Source of the DNA: Actinomycetota bacterium | GTDB lineage: Bacteria > Actinomycetota > Acidimicrobiia > Acidimicrobiales > Iamiaceae | DNA length: 64,000 nt | Direction: 5' to 3' | NCBI GenBank assembly: GCA_019639075.1 | Contig: JAHBSO010000014.1 | Span: forward strand, 1-64,000 | In this document: piece by piece, positions 34,322-43,126 of the stretch | How the letters are laid out: each line of letters begins with the position of its first letter | Position numbering within the stretch: position 1 is the stretch's first letter | Program-made: the position numbers and the translations under genes | The notes under the pieces: generated by a model | Databases searched by the model: none | What the model was told of the DNA's origin: nothing | What the model saw: only the letters and a program-made list of their open reading frames with translations

Positions 34322-35686
34322 TCAGCCGAGGAGTTCCTGGGACCCTCCTCGGGGGAACCGCAACGTGAACGTGGAACCGCCCGAGTCGTTGGCGTCGAGC
34401 GTGACGGTGCCGTGGTGGTCACGGATCACCTGGTCGACGATGGCCAGGCCGAGGCCGCTGCGGCGCTCGCCGCGGGCGTGGCCCTCGTCGCCCCGCCAGA
34501 AGCGCCGGAAGACGAGGTCCCGGTCCTCGGGCGCGATGCCGGGGCCCTCGTCGGCGACCGCGAGCCACGGCCCGACGTCACCCTCCCCCGGCCCGGCCGT
34601 GACGGTGATGGCGGTGCCGCTGGGCGCGACGCGCACCGCGTTGGTGAGCAGGTTGGCGACGGCGCGGCGCAGCGCGATGCGGTCGCCGTGCACCACGAGC
34701 CCGGGCGGTGCTGCACCGCGGATCGCGAGGTCGCGCGCCCGGGCGGGAGCGTCGAAGTCCTCGACCGCCTCGCCGACGATCTCACCGAGGTCGACCGGGC
34801 CGAGGTCGCGCTCGGGCGCTCCCTGACGGGCGTAGACGAGCAGGTCGTCCACGAGCGTCGACATGCGGGCCGCGGTGCGCTCGACCAGCTCGGCGCACCG
34901 TCGCAGCTCGGCCGGGTCCGGATCGGGGTCGGCCAGCGCGACGTCGAGGTTCGTGCGGATCACCGCGAGGGGGTTGCGCAGCTCGTGCGACGCCTCCTGG
35001 ATGAAGCGGTGCTGGCCCTCGAACGCCTCGTCGAGCCGGGCCAGCATCGCGTCGAAGGTGTCGGCCAGCTCCTTCAGCTCGTCCGGGGGGCCGCGGAGCG
35101 CGATGCGGCGTGAGAGATCGGTGGCCTGGATGTCGCGTGCGACCGCGGTGATGCGTCCGATCGGCGCGAGCACGCGTCCGGCGACGATCCACCCGACGAT
35201 CAGGCTGGCGAAGAACAGGATCGCCAGCGCCGAGAGCGAGTAGCTGCGGAGCAGGCCGAGGGCCCGCTCGTTGGCCGCCTGCTCGACGGTCTGGTAGCGG
35301 GTCCGCAGCTGGGTCGGGGTCAGCGTGAAGCCCCCGGGGACCTCCTGCACGACGGTGACGTCGCGGGTCAGGTACTGGCCCTCGTCGCTCAGCCGGGACG
35401 CCAGCACGGCGTACAGGCCGGCCACCATGAAGGCGGCCAGCCCGAACAGCACGAGCGAGTAGAGCGCGGTGAGCCGGAACCGCACCGATCCCATCCAGTC
35501 GGGCAGCGCGTCGACCAGCCGGACCAGGCCCCGGGCGCCGCGCCCGCCCGGCTCGGTCGGCTCGGTGGGCCGGTCGGCCGGGCCGGTGCCGCCCTCGGTC
35601 GTCGTCGCCCCGGGCGCGGCGGGGTTCGGGACCGGGATCGGCCCGCCTCCCCCGCCGCCGACCGGCGTTCCCACGGGGTCAGCCAT
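34322..35686 (-). CDS. sensor histidine kinase (HAMP-HisKA-HATPase)
   Basis: This 454-residue kinase has a Gly/Pro-rich cytoplasmic N-terminus, membrane helices at about 70-95 and 148-170 flanking a short 50-residue external sensor, a HAMP domain, the HisKA box FIQEASHELRNPLAVIRTNL with phospho-His234, and an ATPase domain with N box (NLLTNAVRVAP), G1 (ADEGPGIAPEDR), F box and G2 (RSGLGLAIVDQVI). Its start lies within the last 8 bases of the response regulator gene, so the two are translationally coupled. The order regulator-kinase-HtrA resembles MprAB-PepD envelope-stress loci; the signal is unknown. Confidence 0.94.
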   Translation of the reverse strand: MADPVGTPVGGGGGGPIPVPNPAAPGATTTEGGTGPADRPTEPTEPGGRGARGLVRLVDALPDWMGSVRFRLTALYSLVLFGLAAFMVAGLYAVLASRLSDEGQYLTRDVTVVQEVPGGFTLTPTQLRTRYQTVEQAANERALGLLRSYSLSALAILFFASLIVGWIVAGRVLAPIGRITAVARDIQATDLSRRIALRGPPDELKELADTFDAMLARLDEAFEGQHRFIQEASHELRNPLAVIRTNLDVALADPDPDPAELRRCAELVERTAARMSTLVDDLLVYARQGAPERDLGPVDLGEIVGEAVEDFDAPARARDLAIRGAAPPGLVVHGDRIALRRAVANLLTNAVRVAPSGTAITVTAGPGEGDVGPWLAVADEGPGIAPEDRDLVFRRFWRGDEGHARGERRSGLGLAIVDQVIRDHHGTVTLDANDSGGSTFTLRFPRGGSQELLG

Positions 35687-36401
35687 CGGTGTGGGCCTGC
35701 AGCGCGGCCACGCTGAGTCGGTAGCCGGCCCCGATCACCGTCTCGATCGGCGGCTCGGCGTCGTCGTCACGGGTGAGCTTGCGACGCAGGGTCCCGACGG
35801 TGACCCGCACGGTGTTGGTGAGGGGGTCGGCGTTCTCGTCCCAGACGTGCTCCAGCAGGTGTTCCTGGCTCAGCACCTCGTCGGCGTGGGCCATGAAGTA
35901 CCGGAGGAGGGCGAACTCCTTGGCCGTGAGGTCGAGCAGACGACCGCGCCGGGTGGCCTCGAACCGGGCGGTGTCGAGCACCAGGTCGCCGACCTGGAGC
36001 ACGGCGCCGGACCGGCCGGCCTCGCGCCGCATGAGGCTGCGGACCCGCGCCGACAGCTCGGTGAACGCGAACGGCTTGACCAGGTAGTCGTCGGCACCGA
36101 CGTCAAGGCCCTCGACCCGCTCGGGCACCTCGTCGCGGGCGGTGACCATCAGGATCCTCGGCGACGGGGCGTCGTCGATCGGGGCGAGCATGGGGTCCTC
36201 GCGGATGCGTCGGGCCAGGTCGATGCCGTCGCCGTCGGGCAGGTTGAGGTCGAGGGTCACCAGGTCGTAGGGCGACACGACGAGCCGGTCGACCGCCTCG
36301 GCGACCCCGTGGGCGACGTCGACCGCGTAGCCCTCCCGGCGCAGGCCGAGCGCGATCGCGCTCGCCAGCTCCACCTCGTCCTCGACCACCAGGATGCGCA
36401 C
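35679..36401 (-). CDS. OmpR/PhoB-family response regulator
   Basis: This 240-residue regulator has a receiver domain (RILVVEDEVELASAIALGLR; phospho-acceptor Asp51 in VTLDLNLPDGDG; switch Thr in MVTARDEVPE; Lys in DYLVKPFAFTEL) and a winged-helix DNA-binding domain (LDLTAKEFALLRYFMAHADEV, LLEHVWDENADPLTNTVRV). It partners the kinase encoded just downstream. The GTG start is set by the start of the receiver. Three copies of GGACCGA upstream (36421, 36432, 36449) suggest autoregulation. Confidence 0.95.
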   Translation of the reverse strand: MRILVVEDEVELASAIALGLRREGYAVDVAHGVAEAVDRLVVSPYDLVTLDLNLPDGDGIDLARRIREDPMLAPIDDAPSPRILMVTARDEVPERVEGLDVGADDYLVKPFAFTELSARVRSLMRREAGRSGAVLQVGDLVLDTARFEATRRGRLLDLTAKEFALLRYFMAHADEVLSQEHLLEHVWDENADPLTNTVRVTVGTLRRKLTRDDDAEPPIETVIGAGYRLSVAALQAHTDG

Positions 36402-36413
36402 GGACGGGACGGT

Positions 36414-36455
36414 ACCGGCCGGACCGAAAGCGGACCGAAGCACCGGCCGGACCGA
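36414..36455. promoter_or_regulatory. direct repeats upstream of the response regulator; candidate autoregulatory site
   Basis: A 14-base direct repeat ACCGGCCGGACCGA occurs at 36414-36427 and 36442-36455, with a third GGACCGAAG at 36432. OmpR-family regulators bind such direct repeats, and this block sits just upstream of the regulator's own start. Binding is inferred, not shown. Confidence 0.5.
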
Positions 36456-36465
36456 CCACGGTGGG

Positions 36466-36471
36466 TAGCGT
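36466..36471 (+). promoter_or_regulatory. predicted -10 box of the GT-C-like gene (leaderless)
   Basis: TAGCGT ends 8 bases before ATG 36480 and no Shine-Dalgarno intervenes. The operator-like repeats 36414-36455 lie where a -35 element would be expected, so the two-component system may also control this divergent gene. Confidence 0.5.
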
Positions 36472-36479
36472 GACCGGGG

Positions 36480-38027
36480 ATGGAGGCGGAGGCGCCCGAG
36501 GAGCACGGGCCGGCCGAACCGGACGCGGCGGACGAGGCGGCCGGCGACGACGCCGGCGGCGCGGCGCGCCGCGAGCGCCGCTTCGTGGCCATCACGGTGG
36601 TGCTCGTGGCGATCGGGTACCTGGCGATGGCCACGGTCGCGACCACCACCCTCCCCTGGCGGGGCACCGCGGACGCCGGTTCGCACCTCAACTACGTGCA
36701 GGCGGTCCACCACGGGCACCTCCTCGACCCGTACGGGAAGAGCTTCGAGGACTTCATCGAGGATCCGGCCGAGCGGGACGACATCGAGCGCCAGTACGCC
36801 TCGGCGCACCCGCCGGCCTACTACGCGGTGCTGGCGGTCCTGGTCGGCGGCGACCTCGACGACCACGAGTGGATCCGGGCGGTGATCACCATCCGCTCGC
36901 TGAACGTGGTCCTCGGCCTGGTCGGCCTCCTGGCGATGGCGGCGTTCGGCTGGATCGCCGGCGGCCGGTGGCGGGCCCGACTCGCGGTGGTGGTGCCGGC
37001 GGTCGGCACCGCGACGTTCGCGTACCTCCGGTTCAGCGCCGAGGTCTACAACGACATGGCGGTGACGGCGATCGCGCTGGTCAGCCTCGCGATCGCCGCC
37101 CGACAGGTCGTGCGGGGACCGACCGCCCGGGGCCTCGTCGCGCTCGCGGTGCTGGGCGCGCTCGGCATGGGCACCAAGGCGACCTACGTCGTGACGCTCG
37201 GCAGCGTGGCCCTGCTCGTCGTGGCCGCCGCCGTGCTGCACGGCCCGCCCGGGAGGCGCCGCTGGGCCAGGGGCATCGCGAGCGCGGCGGGCGTGGTCCT
37301 GTTCGCCGCGGCGTCGTTCGCGTGGTTCTACGAGCGCAACCGCCGCCTGAGCGGGTCCTGGTACCGGTCGACCGGGAAGGTGCCGGTGGGCGACCGCACG
37401 CGGCGCACCCTCGCCGACGTCCTCGGGGGCGACAGCTTCTACCTGATCCCGTTCGAGCGGGCGGTCGGGACGGGCAACGCGCGGTGGCGACCGACGGCGC
37501 GGCGGCTGTCGCTCGCCGTCTCGCTCCCGGCCCTCCTGGCCACGATCGGGGTGCTCGCCCGGAAGGTGTGGTCGAGGGCCAACGCCCTGTCGACCACGAC
37601 CGTGGTGCTCGGTTCGGTGCTGGTCGCCGACCTGCTCGGGCACTACGCGCTCCAGGCGAGCCACGCCGTCGGCTACGGCGCCGACAACGCCCGGTACTTC
37701 CTTCCGGCGTCGCTCGTCATCGGCCTCGCGCTCGGCATCGGCGTGGCCGCCGCCGGGCGGGCGTCGGCCCTCCTCGTCCCGCTCCTCGTCGGCGCGCTCT
37801 GGGCGGCGAACGTCGTGTCCATGGCCGTGTACGGCCGGGACGCCGACGAGCTGGCACCGTCCGGCGCGCTCGGGTCGCTGCGCGACCGAGCCGTCGAGAA
37901 CGACCTGCCGGCGGGCCTCCCCATGGTGCTCCTCGGCGTCGCCGCGCTGGCCCTGGTCGGTGTCGGCGTCCAGATCTGGCGCCACCGCGACCTGTTCGGC
38001 GCGTCGCCGCGCACGGTGGACGTCTGA
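36480..38027 (+). CDS. multipass membrane protein, GT-C glycosyltransferase-like
   Basis: This 515-residue protein has an acidic N-terminus and about ten membrane helices. The first external loop (RGTADAGSHLNYVQAVHHGH) carries the Asp/His-type residues of lipid-linked GT-C glycosyltransferases. It is followed by YASAHPPAYYAVLAVLVGG, a P-P-A-Y arrangement similar to DUF2142/ArnT-like proteins. A later SHAVGYGADNARYFLPAS segment is also typical of that group. It probably transfers sugar from a polyprenyl carrier to a cell-envelope acceptor; donor and acceptor are unknown. TAGCGT 8 bases upstream suggests a leaderless mRNA. Confidence 0.8.
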   Translation: MEAEAPEEHGPAEPDAADEAAGDDAGGAARRERRFVAITVVLVAIGYLAMATVATTTLPWRGTADAGSHLNYVQAVHHGHLLDPYGKSFEDFIEDPAERDDIERQYASAHPPAYYAVLAVLVGGDLDDHEWIRAVITIRSLNVVLGLVGLLAMAAFGWIAGGRWRARLAVVVPAVGTATFAYLRFSAEVYNDMAVTAIALVSLAIAARQVVRGPTARGLVALAVLGALGMGTKATYVVTLGSVALLVVAAAVLHGPPGRRRWARGIASAAGVVLFAAASFAWFYERNRRLSGSWYRSTGKVPVGDRTRRTLADVLGGDSFYLIPFERAVGTGNARWRPTARRLSLAVSLPALLATIGVLARKVWSRANALSTTTVVLGSVLVADLLGHYALQASHAVGYGADNARYFLPASLVIGLALGIGVAAAGRASALLVPLLVGALWAANVVSMAVYGRDADELAPSGALGSLRDRAVENDLPAGLPMVLLGVAALALVGVGVQIWRHRDLFGASPRTVDV

Positions 38028-38127
38028 GCGCACCGGTCGACCGCGCACAGGAACGACACGGCAGACCTTTACGCTGACCTTCGGCGACCGCTGTTCCAGT
38101 GGGCCTGCCGACCACAGGGAGCAACGA

Positions 38128-39291
38128 ATGACCGACCAACCCACGAACCAGGCCGCGGTGACCCGGGCCGCGGAGCAGCTCGAGCAGACGATCTTCGAGG
38201 TCAAGAAGATCATCGTCGGGCAGGACCGCGTCGTGGAGCGGCTCCTGATCTGCCTGCTGTCGAAGGGCCACGCCCTTCTCGAGGGCGTGCCCGGCCTGGC
38301 GAAGACGCTGGCCGCGGAGACCGTCGCGGTGGTCGTCGGCGGCTCGTTCCACCGCATCCAGTTCACGCCGGACCTCCTCCCCGCCGACGTGATGGGCACC
38401 CGCATCTACCGGGCGTCCACCGAGTCGTTCGACGTGGAGCTGGGGCCGGTGTTCGCCAACTTCGTGCTGGCCGACGAGATCAACCGAGCACCGGCCAAGG
38501 TGCAGTCGGCGCTGCTCGAGGTCATGGCCGAGCACCAGGTGTCCATCGGCGGCGAGACCTACCCGGTGCCCCGGCCGTTCCTCGTCCTGGCCACCCAGAA
38601 CCCGATCGAGCAGGAGGGCGTCTACCCCCTCCCCGAGGCCCAGCGCGACCGCTTCCTCATGAAGATCGTCGTCGACTACCCGTCCATGGCCGAGGAGGTC
38701 GAGATCGTCCAGCGCATGGGCGTCCGGCCGCCCGAGCCCAGCGAGGCGCTCACGATCGAGGCGCTCGGCGACCTCCAGCAGGTGGCCGACTCGATCTTCG
38801 TGGCCCGGGAGGTCGTCGACTACGCGGTGTCGCTCGTGTTCGCCACCCGCCAGCCCGACCGCTTCGGCCTGGCCGACCTCGGCGACCTGGTGGCCTACGG
38901 CGCCAGCCCGCGCGCCAGCCTCGGCCTCGTGGCCGCCGGCCGGGCGCTGGCGATGATGCGGGGTCGCACCTACGTGCTGCCGCAGGACGTGTTCGACGTG
39001 GCGCCCGACATCCTCCGCCACCGGCTCGTGCTGTCCTACGAGGCGCTGGCCCGCGACATCGGCGTCGACGACGTGCTCGGCCGCCTCCTGTCCACGGTGC
39101 CCGCGCCCCGTGTCGCCCCGTCGCAGGACCACTCCGCGGCCATCGCCGCCGCCCCGCCCGCGGCCGCCACGCCGGCGCCCTTCGCGCCGTCCTGGGCCGG
39201 CCACGGTGACTCGGCCGCGCCCGTGTCGTGGGCCCCCGACGCCGATGCCCCGACCGGCACCGACGGCTGGAACCGGAACGAGCCGGGATGA
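38128..39291 (+). CDS. MoxR-family AAA+ ATPase
   Basis: This 387-residue ATPase has Walker A GVPGLAKT (residues 53-60), Walker B FVLADEINRAPAKVQ, sensor motif FLVLATQNPIEQEGVYPLPEAQ and the helical lid. MoxR proteins act as chaperones that activate partner VWA proteins. A Pro/Ala-rich tail of about 60 residues follows the lid and is probably disordered. The ATG has GGGAG upstream. The stop overlaps the DUF58 start (ATGA); moxR-DUF58-VWA is a classical three-gene unit, probably for envelope or metal-cofactor protein maturation. Confidence 0.94.
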   Translation: MTDQPTNQAAVTRAAEQLEQTIFEVKKIIVGQDRVVERLLICLLSKGHALLEGVPGLAKTLAAETVAVVVGGSFHRIQFTPDLLPADVMGTRIYRASTESFDVELGPVFANFVLADEINRAPAKVQSALLEVMAEHQVSIGGETYPVPRPFLVLATQNPIEQEGVYPLPEAQRDRFLMKIVVDYPSMAEEVEIVQRMGVRPPEPSEALTIEALGDLQQVADSIFVAREVVDYAVSLVFATRQPDRFGLADLGDLVAYGASPRASLGLVAAGRALAMMRGRTYVLPQDVFDVAPDILRHRLVLSYEALARDIGVDDVLGRLLSTVPAPRVAPSQDHSAAIAAAPPAAATPAPFAPSWAGHGDSAAPVSWAPDADAPTGTDGWNRNEPG

Positions 39292-40229
39292 CGGCGACCA
39301 ACGCCCCGCCCCGCACGGTCCACACCGGGCCCGACGAGGTCCTCCGCCGCCTCGACCTCGCCGTCGCGCACAAGCTCGACGGCCTGCTCCACGGTGAGTA
39401 CCAGGGCCTCGTCCCCGGCCACGGATCCGAGCTGGGCGAGACCCGCGGCTACCACCCCGGCGACGACGTGCGGCGCATCGACTGGAACGTCACCGCCCGC
39501 ATGGTCGCCCCCCACGTGCGCGAGACCATCGCGGACCGGGAGCTCGAGACCTGGGCGCTCGTCGACGTCGGCCCCTCGATGGACTTCGGCACCGCGTTCT
39601 GCGAGAAGCGCGACCTCGCGGTGTCCGCCGCGGCCGCGGTCGGCTTCCTCACGGCCCGCACGGGCAACCGCTTCGGCACGGTCATCGCCGGCCCGGACGG
39701 GGCCGAGGTCGTGCCCGCCCGCGGCGGCCGCAACCACCTCATGTCGACGCTGCACCGCGTCGTGATCCAACCCCGGGCCGAATCGGGCCACGTGGACCTC
39801 GGCGCCGCGGCGGACCGCCTCTCGGTCACCGCCCGGCGGCGCGGCCTCGTCGCCGTGGTGTCGGACTTCCTCACCGATCCCGAGGAGTGGACCCGTCCGC
39901 TGCGTCGGCTCGCGGCGCGCCACGAGGTCATCGCGATCGAGATCATCGATCCCCGCGAGCTCGAGCTCCCCGACGTCGGCATCCTCAGCGTGGTCGACCC
40001 GGCCACCGGGCGCACCCGCGAGGTGGCCACGTCGTCGAAGAAGCTGCGCAGCCGCTACGCGGCCGCCGCGGCCGAGCAGCGCCGGGCGGTGCGCGACGCG
40101 CTCCGCACCGCGGGCGTCGACCACCTCGTCCTGCGAACCGACCGGGACTGGTTGCTCGACATCGTCCGCTTCGTCACCGAGCGCCGGGCCCGCGTCCACG
40201 CCCGCCGCTCGGGTTGGGGGGCCCGATGA
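39288..40229 (+). CDS. DUF58 domain protein
   Basis: This 313-residue protein has the DUF58 signature GETRGYHPGDDVRRIDWNVTAR and, behind it, a degenerate VWA-like fold (WALVDVGPSMDFGT, GLVAVVSDFLTDPEEW, HEVIAIEIIDPRE). The usual MIDAS DxSxS is VGPSMD here. It pairs with the MoxR ATPase and is thought to be its adaptor or substrate. It overlaps both neighbours by 4 bases. Confidence 0.92.
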   Translation: MTATNAPPRTVHTGPDEVLRRLDLAVAHKLDGLLHGEYQGLVPGHGSELGETRGYHPGDDVRRIDWNVTARMVAPHVRETIADRELETWALVDVGPSMDFGTAFCEKRDLAVSAAAAVGFLTARTGNRFGTVIAGPDGAEVVPARGGRNHLMSTLHRVVIQPRAESGHVDLGAAADRLSVTARRRGLVAVVSDFLTDPEEWTRPLRRLAARHEVIAIEIIDPRELELPDVGILSVVDPATGRTREVATSSKKLRSRYAAAAAEQRRAVRDALRTAGVDHLVLRTDRDWLLDIVRFVTERRARVHARRSGWGAR

Positions 40230-41275
40230 ACACCACCCTGCTCGCCTTCGGCTTCAACGCCCCGGGCCGCCTCTGGCTGCTGGTCGGCGTCGCCGCGCTC
40301 GCCGTCAGCTACGTGGTCCTCCAGATGCGACGCCGCTCCTACGCCGTGCGCTTCACGAACCTGTCGCTGCTCGACTCGGTCGCCCCCAAGCGCCCCGGCT
40401 GGCGACGCCACGTGCCCGCCGCGCTGATGCTGCTCGGGTTGGCCGGCCTGGTCGGTGCGCTCGCGCAACCGGTCGAGAACACCCGGGTGCCCCGGGAGCG
40501 GGCCACGATCATCATCGCCATCGACACGTCGCTGTCGATGCAGGCCACCGACGTCGCCCCCAACCGGATCGAGGCCGCCCAGGCCGCCGCCACCTCGTTC
40601 ATCGAGGCCCTGCCCGACAAGATCAACGTCGGCCTCGTGACCTTCAACGGCGTGGCCAAGATCTCCGTGCCCCCGACGCAGAACCACGACCAGCTCATCG
40701 CGGCCATCGAGCAGATCCGGCTCGGGGAGCGCACTGCGATCGGCGAGGCGATCTTCGCCTCCCTCGACGCCATCGAGAGCGTCAACCCCGACAGCACCAC
40801 CGTCACCGACGGCACCACCACGGGCGACGGCACGACCGACGGCTCCACCACCGACTCCGGCGACGCAGGGGCCGACGACCCGGTCCCGGCCCGCATCGTC
40901 GTGATGAGCGACGGCTCGACCACCTACGGCCGACCCGATGCCGAGGCCGCGGCCGCGGCCGAGCGGGCCGGCGTCCCGGTGTCGACCATCGCCTTCGGCA
41001 CCCCCGAGGGCACGATCCAGATCGAGGGCGAGGCCGCCCCGGTCAGCGTGGCCGTCGACGGCGAGGCGCTGCGGTCCATCGCCGAGACCACCGGCGGCAC
41101 GTTCTTCGAGGCGGCCACCGGCGAGCAGTTGCGACGGGTGTACGACGACATCGGCTCGTCGGTGGGCTGGACCACCGAGGAGCGCGACATCTCCGAGCGC
41201 TTCGTCGCCGCCAGCCTCCTGGCGCTCGCGCTGGCAGCCGCCGCCAGCCAGCTCTGGTTCAGCCGCCTGCCCTGA
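40226..41275 (+). CDS. membrane-anchored VWA domain protein (BatA-like)
   Basis: This 349-residue protein has N-terminal membrane helices (about 16-33 and 61-80), an extracytoplasmic VWA domain with a complete MIDAS (DTSLS, residues 100-104) and a C-terminal membrane helix (VAASLLALALAAAASQLWF). A Thr/Asp/Gly-rich insert (VTDGTTTGDGTTDGSTTDS) interrupts the VWA domain before RIVVMSDGSTTYG. It is the terminal effector of the moxR-DUF58-VWA unit. A 13-base sequence spanning the stop is repeated with a period of 14 (41261-41273 and 41275-41287). Confidence 0.92.
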   Translation: MNTTLLAFGFNAPGRLWLLVGVAALAVSYVVLQMRRRSYAVRFTNLSLLDSVAPKRPGWRRHVPAALMLLGLAGLVGALAQPVENTRVPRERATIIIAIDTSLSMQATDVAPNRIEAAQAAATSFIEALPDKINVGLVTFNGVAKISVPPTQNHDQLIAAIEQIRLGERTAIGEAIFASLDAIESVNPDSTTVTDGTTTGDGTTDGSTTDSGDAGADDPVPARIVVMSDGSTTYGRPDAEAAAAAERAGVPVSTIAFGTPEGTIQIEGEAAPVSVAVDGEALRSIAETTGGTFFEAATGEQLRRVYDDIGSSVGWTTEERDISERFVAASLLALALAAAASQLWFSRLP

Positions 41276-41317
41276 GCCGCCTGCCCTAGGCCGCCGAGCC
41301 GGCTGCGCCGACCGTGG

Positions 41318-43126
41318 TCAGTCGCTCACCACGAGCGCCGCGGCGTCGTCGTCGGTGAGCCCGGCGGCCACGAGTGCGTCGAACGGGTCGTCGACGGCGG
41401 CGTCGATCGAGACCGAGTCGACGACCACGCCACCCCGCACGGTGACCAGCGCGACCCGGTCGTCGATGCCGGCGACGCAGTAGGCGCCGGCGCAGCGGGC
41501 CCACTGGTGGAGCAGGCTCTGGCCGTCGAGCCAGTCGAGCAGGGCACGGTTGGTTCGATCCTCGCCCACCGGCCAGGAGGTCTGCGTCGCCACGACGACC
41601 TCGACCGATCCCGCGGCCCGACGGGTGAGGGTGCCGCCGACGTCGTCGGCGGCGGCGTCGACCACCACGCCGAGCGCGGTCGGCTCCATGAGCCCCGCGG
41701 CGGCGGTGGCCGTCCAGTCACCGGCGATCGATGCCAGGACCGACTGCGGGAAGCAGGCGGCCAGGAGCTCGTGGGCCGCGCTGCCCGAACGGGCACAAGC
41801 GGGATCCACGCGGTCGAGGACGCTCTGCACGGTCCCGGATCCGTCGGAGCGGGGGAGGTCGTCGGAGATGGCGGCGACGAATGCGACGTCACCGAGCAGC
41901 GCGGCGCCGGCCCGCGCCGGGTCGTCGACGACGGAGGTGATCGTGGCCGCCTCCCCGGGGGCGACGACGAGGTCGGCCCGCTCCCCCGGCGCCAACGTCA
42001 GCGCGCCGTCGACGCTCCAGTCGGGGATCTGGCCGAGGAGGTCGGACGCGGTGCCGGTCCCCGCCCGGCGGGTGGCATCGACCGAACCGGTCCAGCGCAC
42101 GGTGATCGGGAACGAGGCCTCGTTCACGGCGACGATGCGGCGGTCGTCGCCGTCACGCTCGGCACACCAGCCGATGCCGTCGCCGGTGGCCGTGACGGTG
42201 ACCTCGTCGCCGACATCGTCCGCGCACCCGCCGGCCGCCGGATCGTCGGCGTCACCCTCGGCCACGCCGCGGAAGGAGGTCCGGGCCTGTTCGACGAAGT
42301 CGTCCCACCGCCACGTGAGCGGACCGACCACGCCCGGGGCGTCGACCTCGATCGCGAAGGTGGAGGCGGCGGCATCGAGCACGCCGTCGCCGAGGGCGGT
42401 CCCGCTGGACGCCGAGCGGAGCGCCCGCACCAACGGCTCGCCACCCGACGGCGCGGTCGGGGCGCCCGACAGCGTGAACACCAGGTCGATCGGTCCGAGG
42501 ATCTCGCCGTCCTCGACCTGCAGGTCGACGACCGGGCCGGCGGCGACGAGCGCGTCGAGACCCGCGGGCACCGGCACCGCGGTGGCCACCAGGCGAGCGC
42601 CCGGCGTCAGCGATCCTTCGGGGATGATCGCGACCACGCCGGGAGCGAGCTCGACCTCGCCCTGGAGCGCCGTGGTGGTCGTGGTCGACGGTGCGGAGGT
42701 GCTCGTGGTGGTGGCCGTCCCGCCGTCGTCGCCCCCGGCCGAGACGATCAGGGCGACGACGAGCGCGACGGCGAGGATCCCCAGCACCACCGCGGCGATG
42801 ATCAGTCGCTTGCGCCGCGCGGCATCGGGGTCGTCGGGCCCCTCGCCGTCGCCGTCGTCATCCTCGCCGTACGAACCGTCGGTGGGCGGCGGGGGCGGAA
42901 CCACCGGTGTCGACTCGGGGGTCGGGGTGGGATCTGCGGCGGGCCCGCCGGACGCCGCGGGCACGGCCCGGGTCGCCCCGGGGTCCGGCGACGGCTCCGG
43001 CTCGTGCTCGCCGAGCACGTCGTGGGCGACGGTCGGGTCCTGCACGTCGCCGTCCCCGGGCTGGTAGAGGTCACCGGAGGGTTCCCAGCGCGGAGGACCG
43101 CCGGCCTCGGGCCCTTCGTCGGTCAT
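41318..43126 (-). CDS. unknown single-pass membrane protein overlapping smc
   Basis: This 602-residue protein has an acidic Pro-rich cytoplasmic part (1-103), one membrane helix (RLIIAAVVLGILAVALVVAL), a Thr/Ser linker and a large external region. The first external part (GVVAIIPEGSLTPGARLVATAVPV, then VVDLQVEDGEILGPIDLVFTL) resembles the ZU5-like strand pattern; the rest contains paired cysteines (such as CADD with GWCAE, CARS with AACF, RCAGAYCVAG) that may form disulfides. I cannot assign a function. Its ATG overlaps the smc stop (ATGA), so it is coupled to smc. It is convergent with the VWA gene. Confidence 0.8.
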   Translation of the reverse strand: MTDEGPEAGGPPRWEPSGDLYQPGDGDVQDPTVAHDVLGEHEPEPSPDPGATRAVPAASGGPAADPTPTPESTPVVPPPPPTDGSYGEDDDGDGEGPDDPDAARRKRLIIAAVVLGILAVALVVALIVSAGGDDGGTATTTSTSAPSTTTTTALQGEVELAPGVVAIIPEGSLTPGARLVATAVPVPAGLDALVAAGPVVDLQVEDGEILGPIDLVFTLSGAPTAPSGGEPLVRALRSASSGTALGDGVLDAAASTFAIEVDAPGVVGPLTWRWDDFVEQARTSFRGVAEGDADDPAAGGCADDVGDEVTVTATGDGIGWCAERDGDDRRIVAVNEASFPITVRWTGSVDATRRAGTGTASDLLGQIPDWSVDGALTLAPGERADLVVAPGEAATITSVVDDPARAGAALLGDVAFVAAISDDLPRSDGSGTVQSVLDRVDPACARSGSAAHELLAACFPQSVLASIAGDWTATAAAGLMEPTALGVVVDAAADDVGGTLTRRAAGSVEVVVATQTSWPVGEDRTNRALLDWLDGQSLLHQWARCAGAYCVAGIDDRVALVTVRGGVVVDSVSIDAAVDDPFDALVAAGLTDDDAAALVVSD

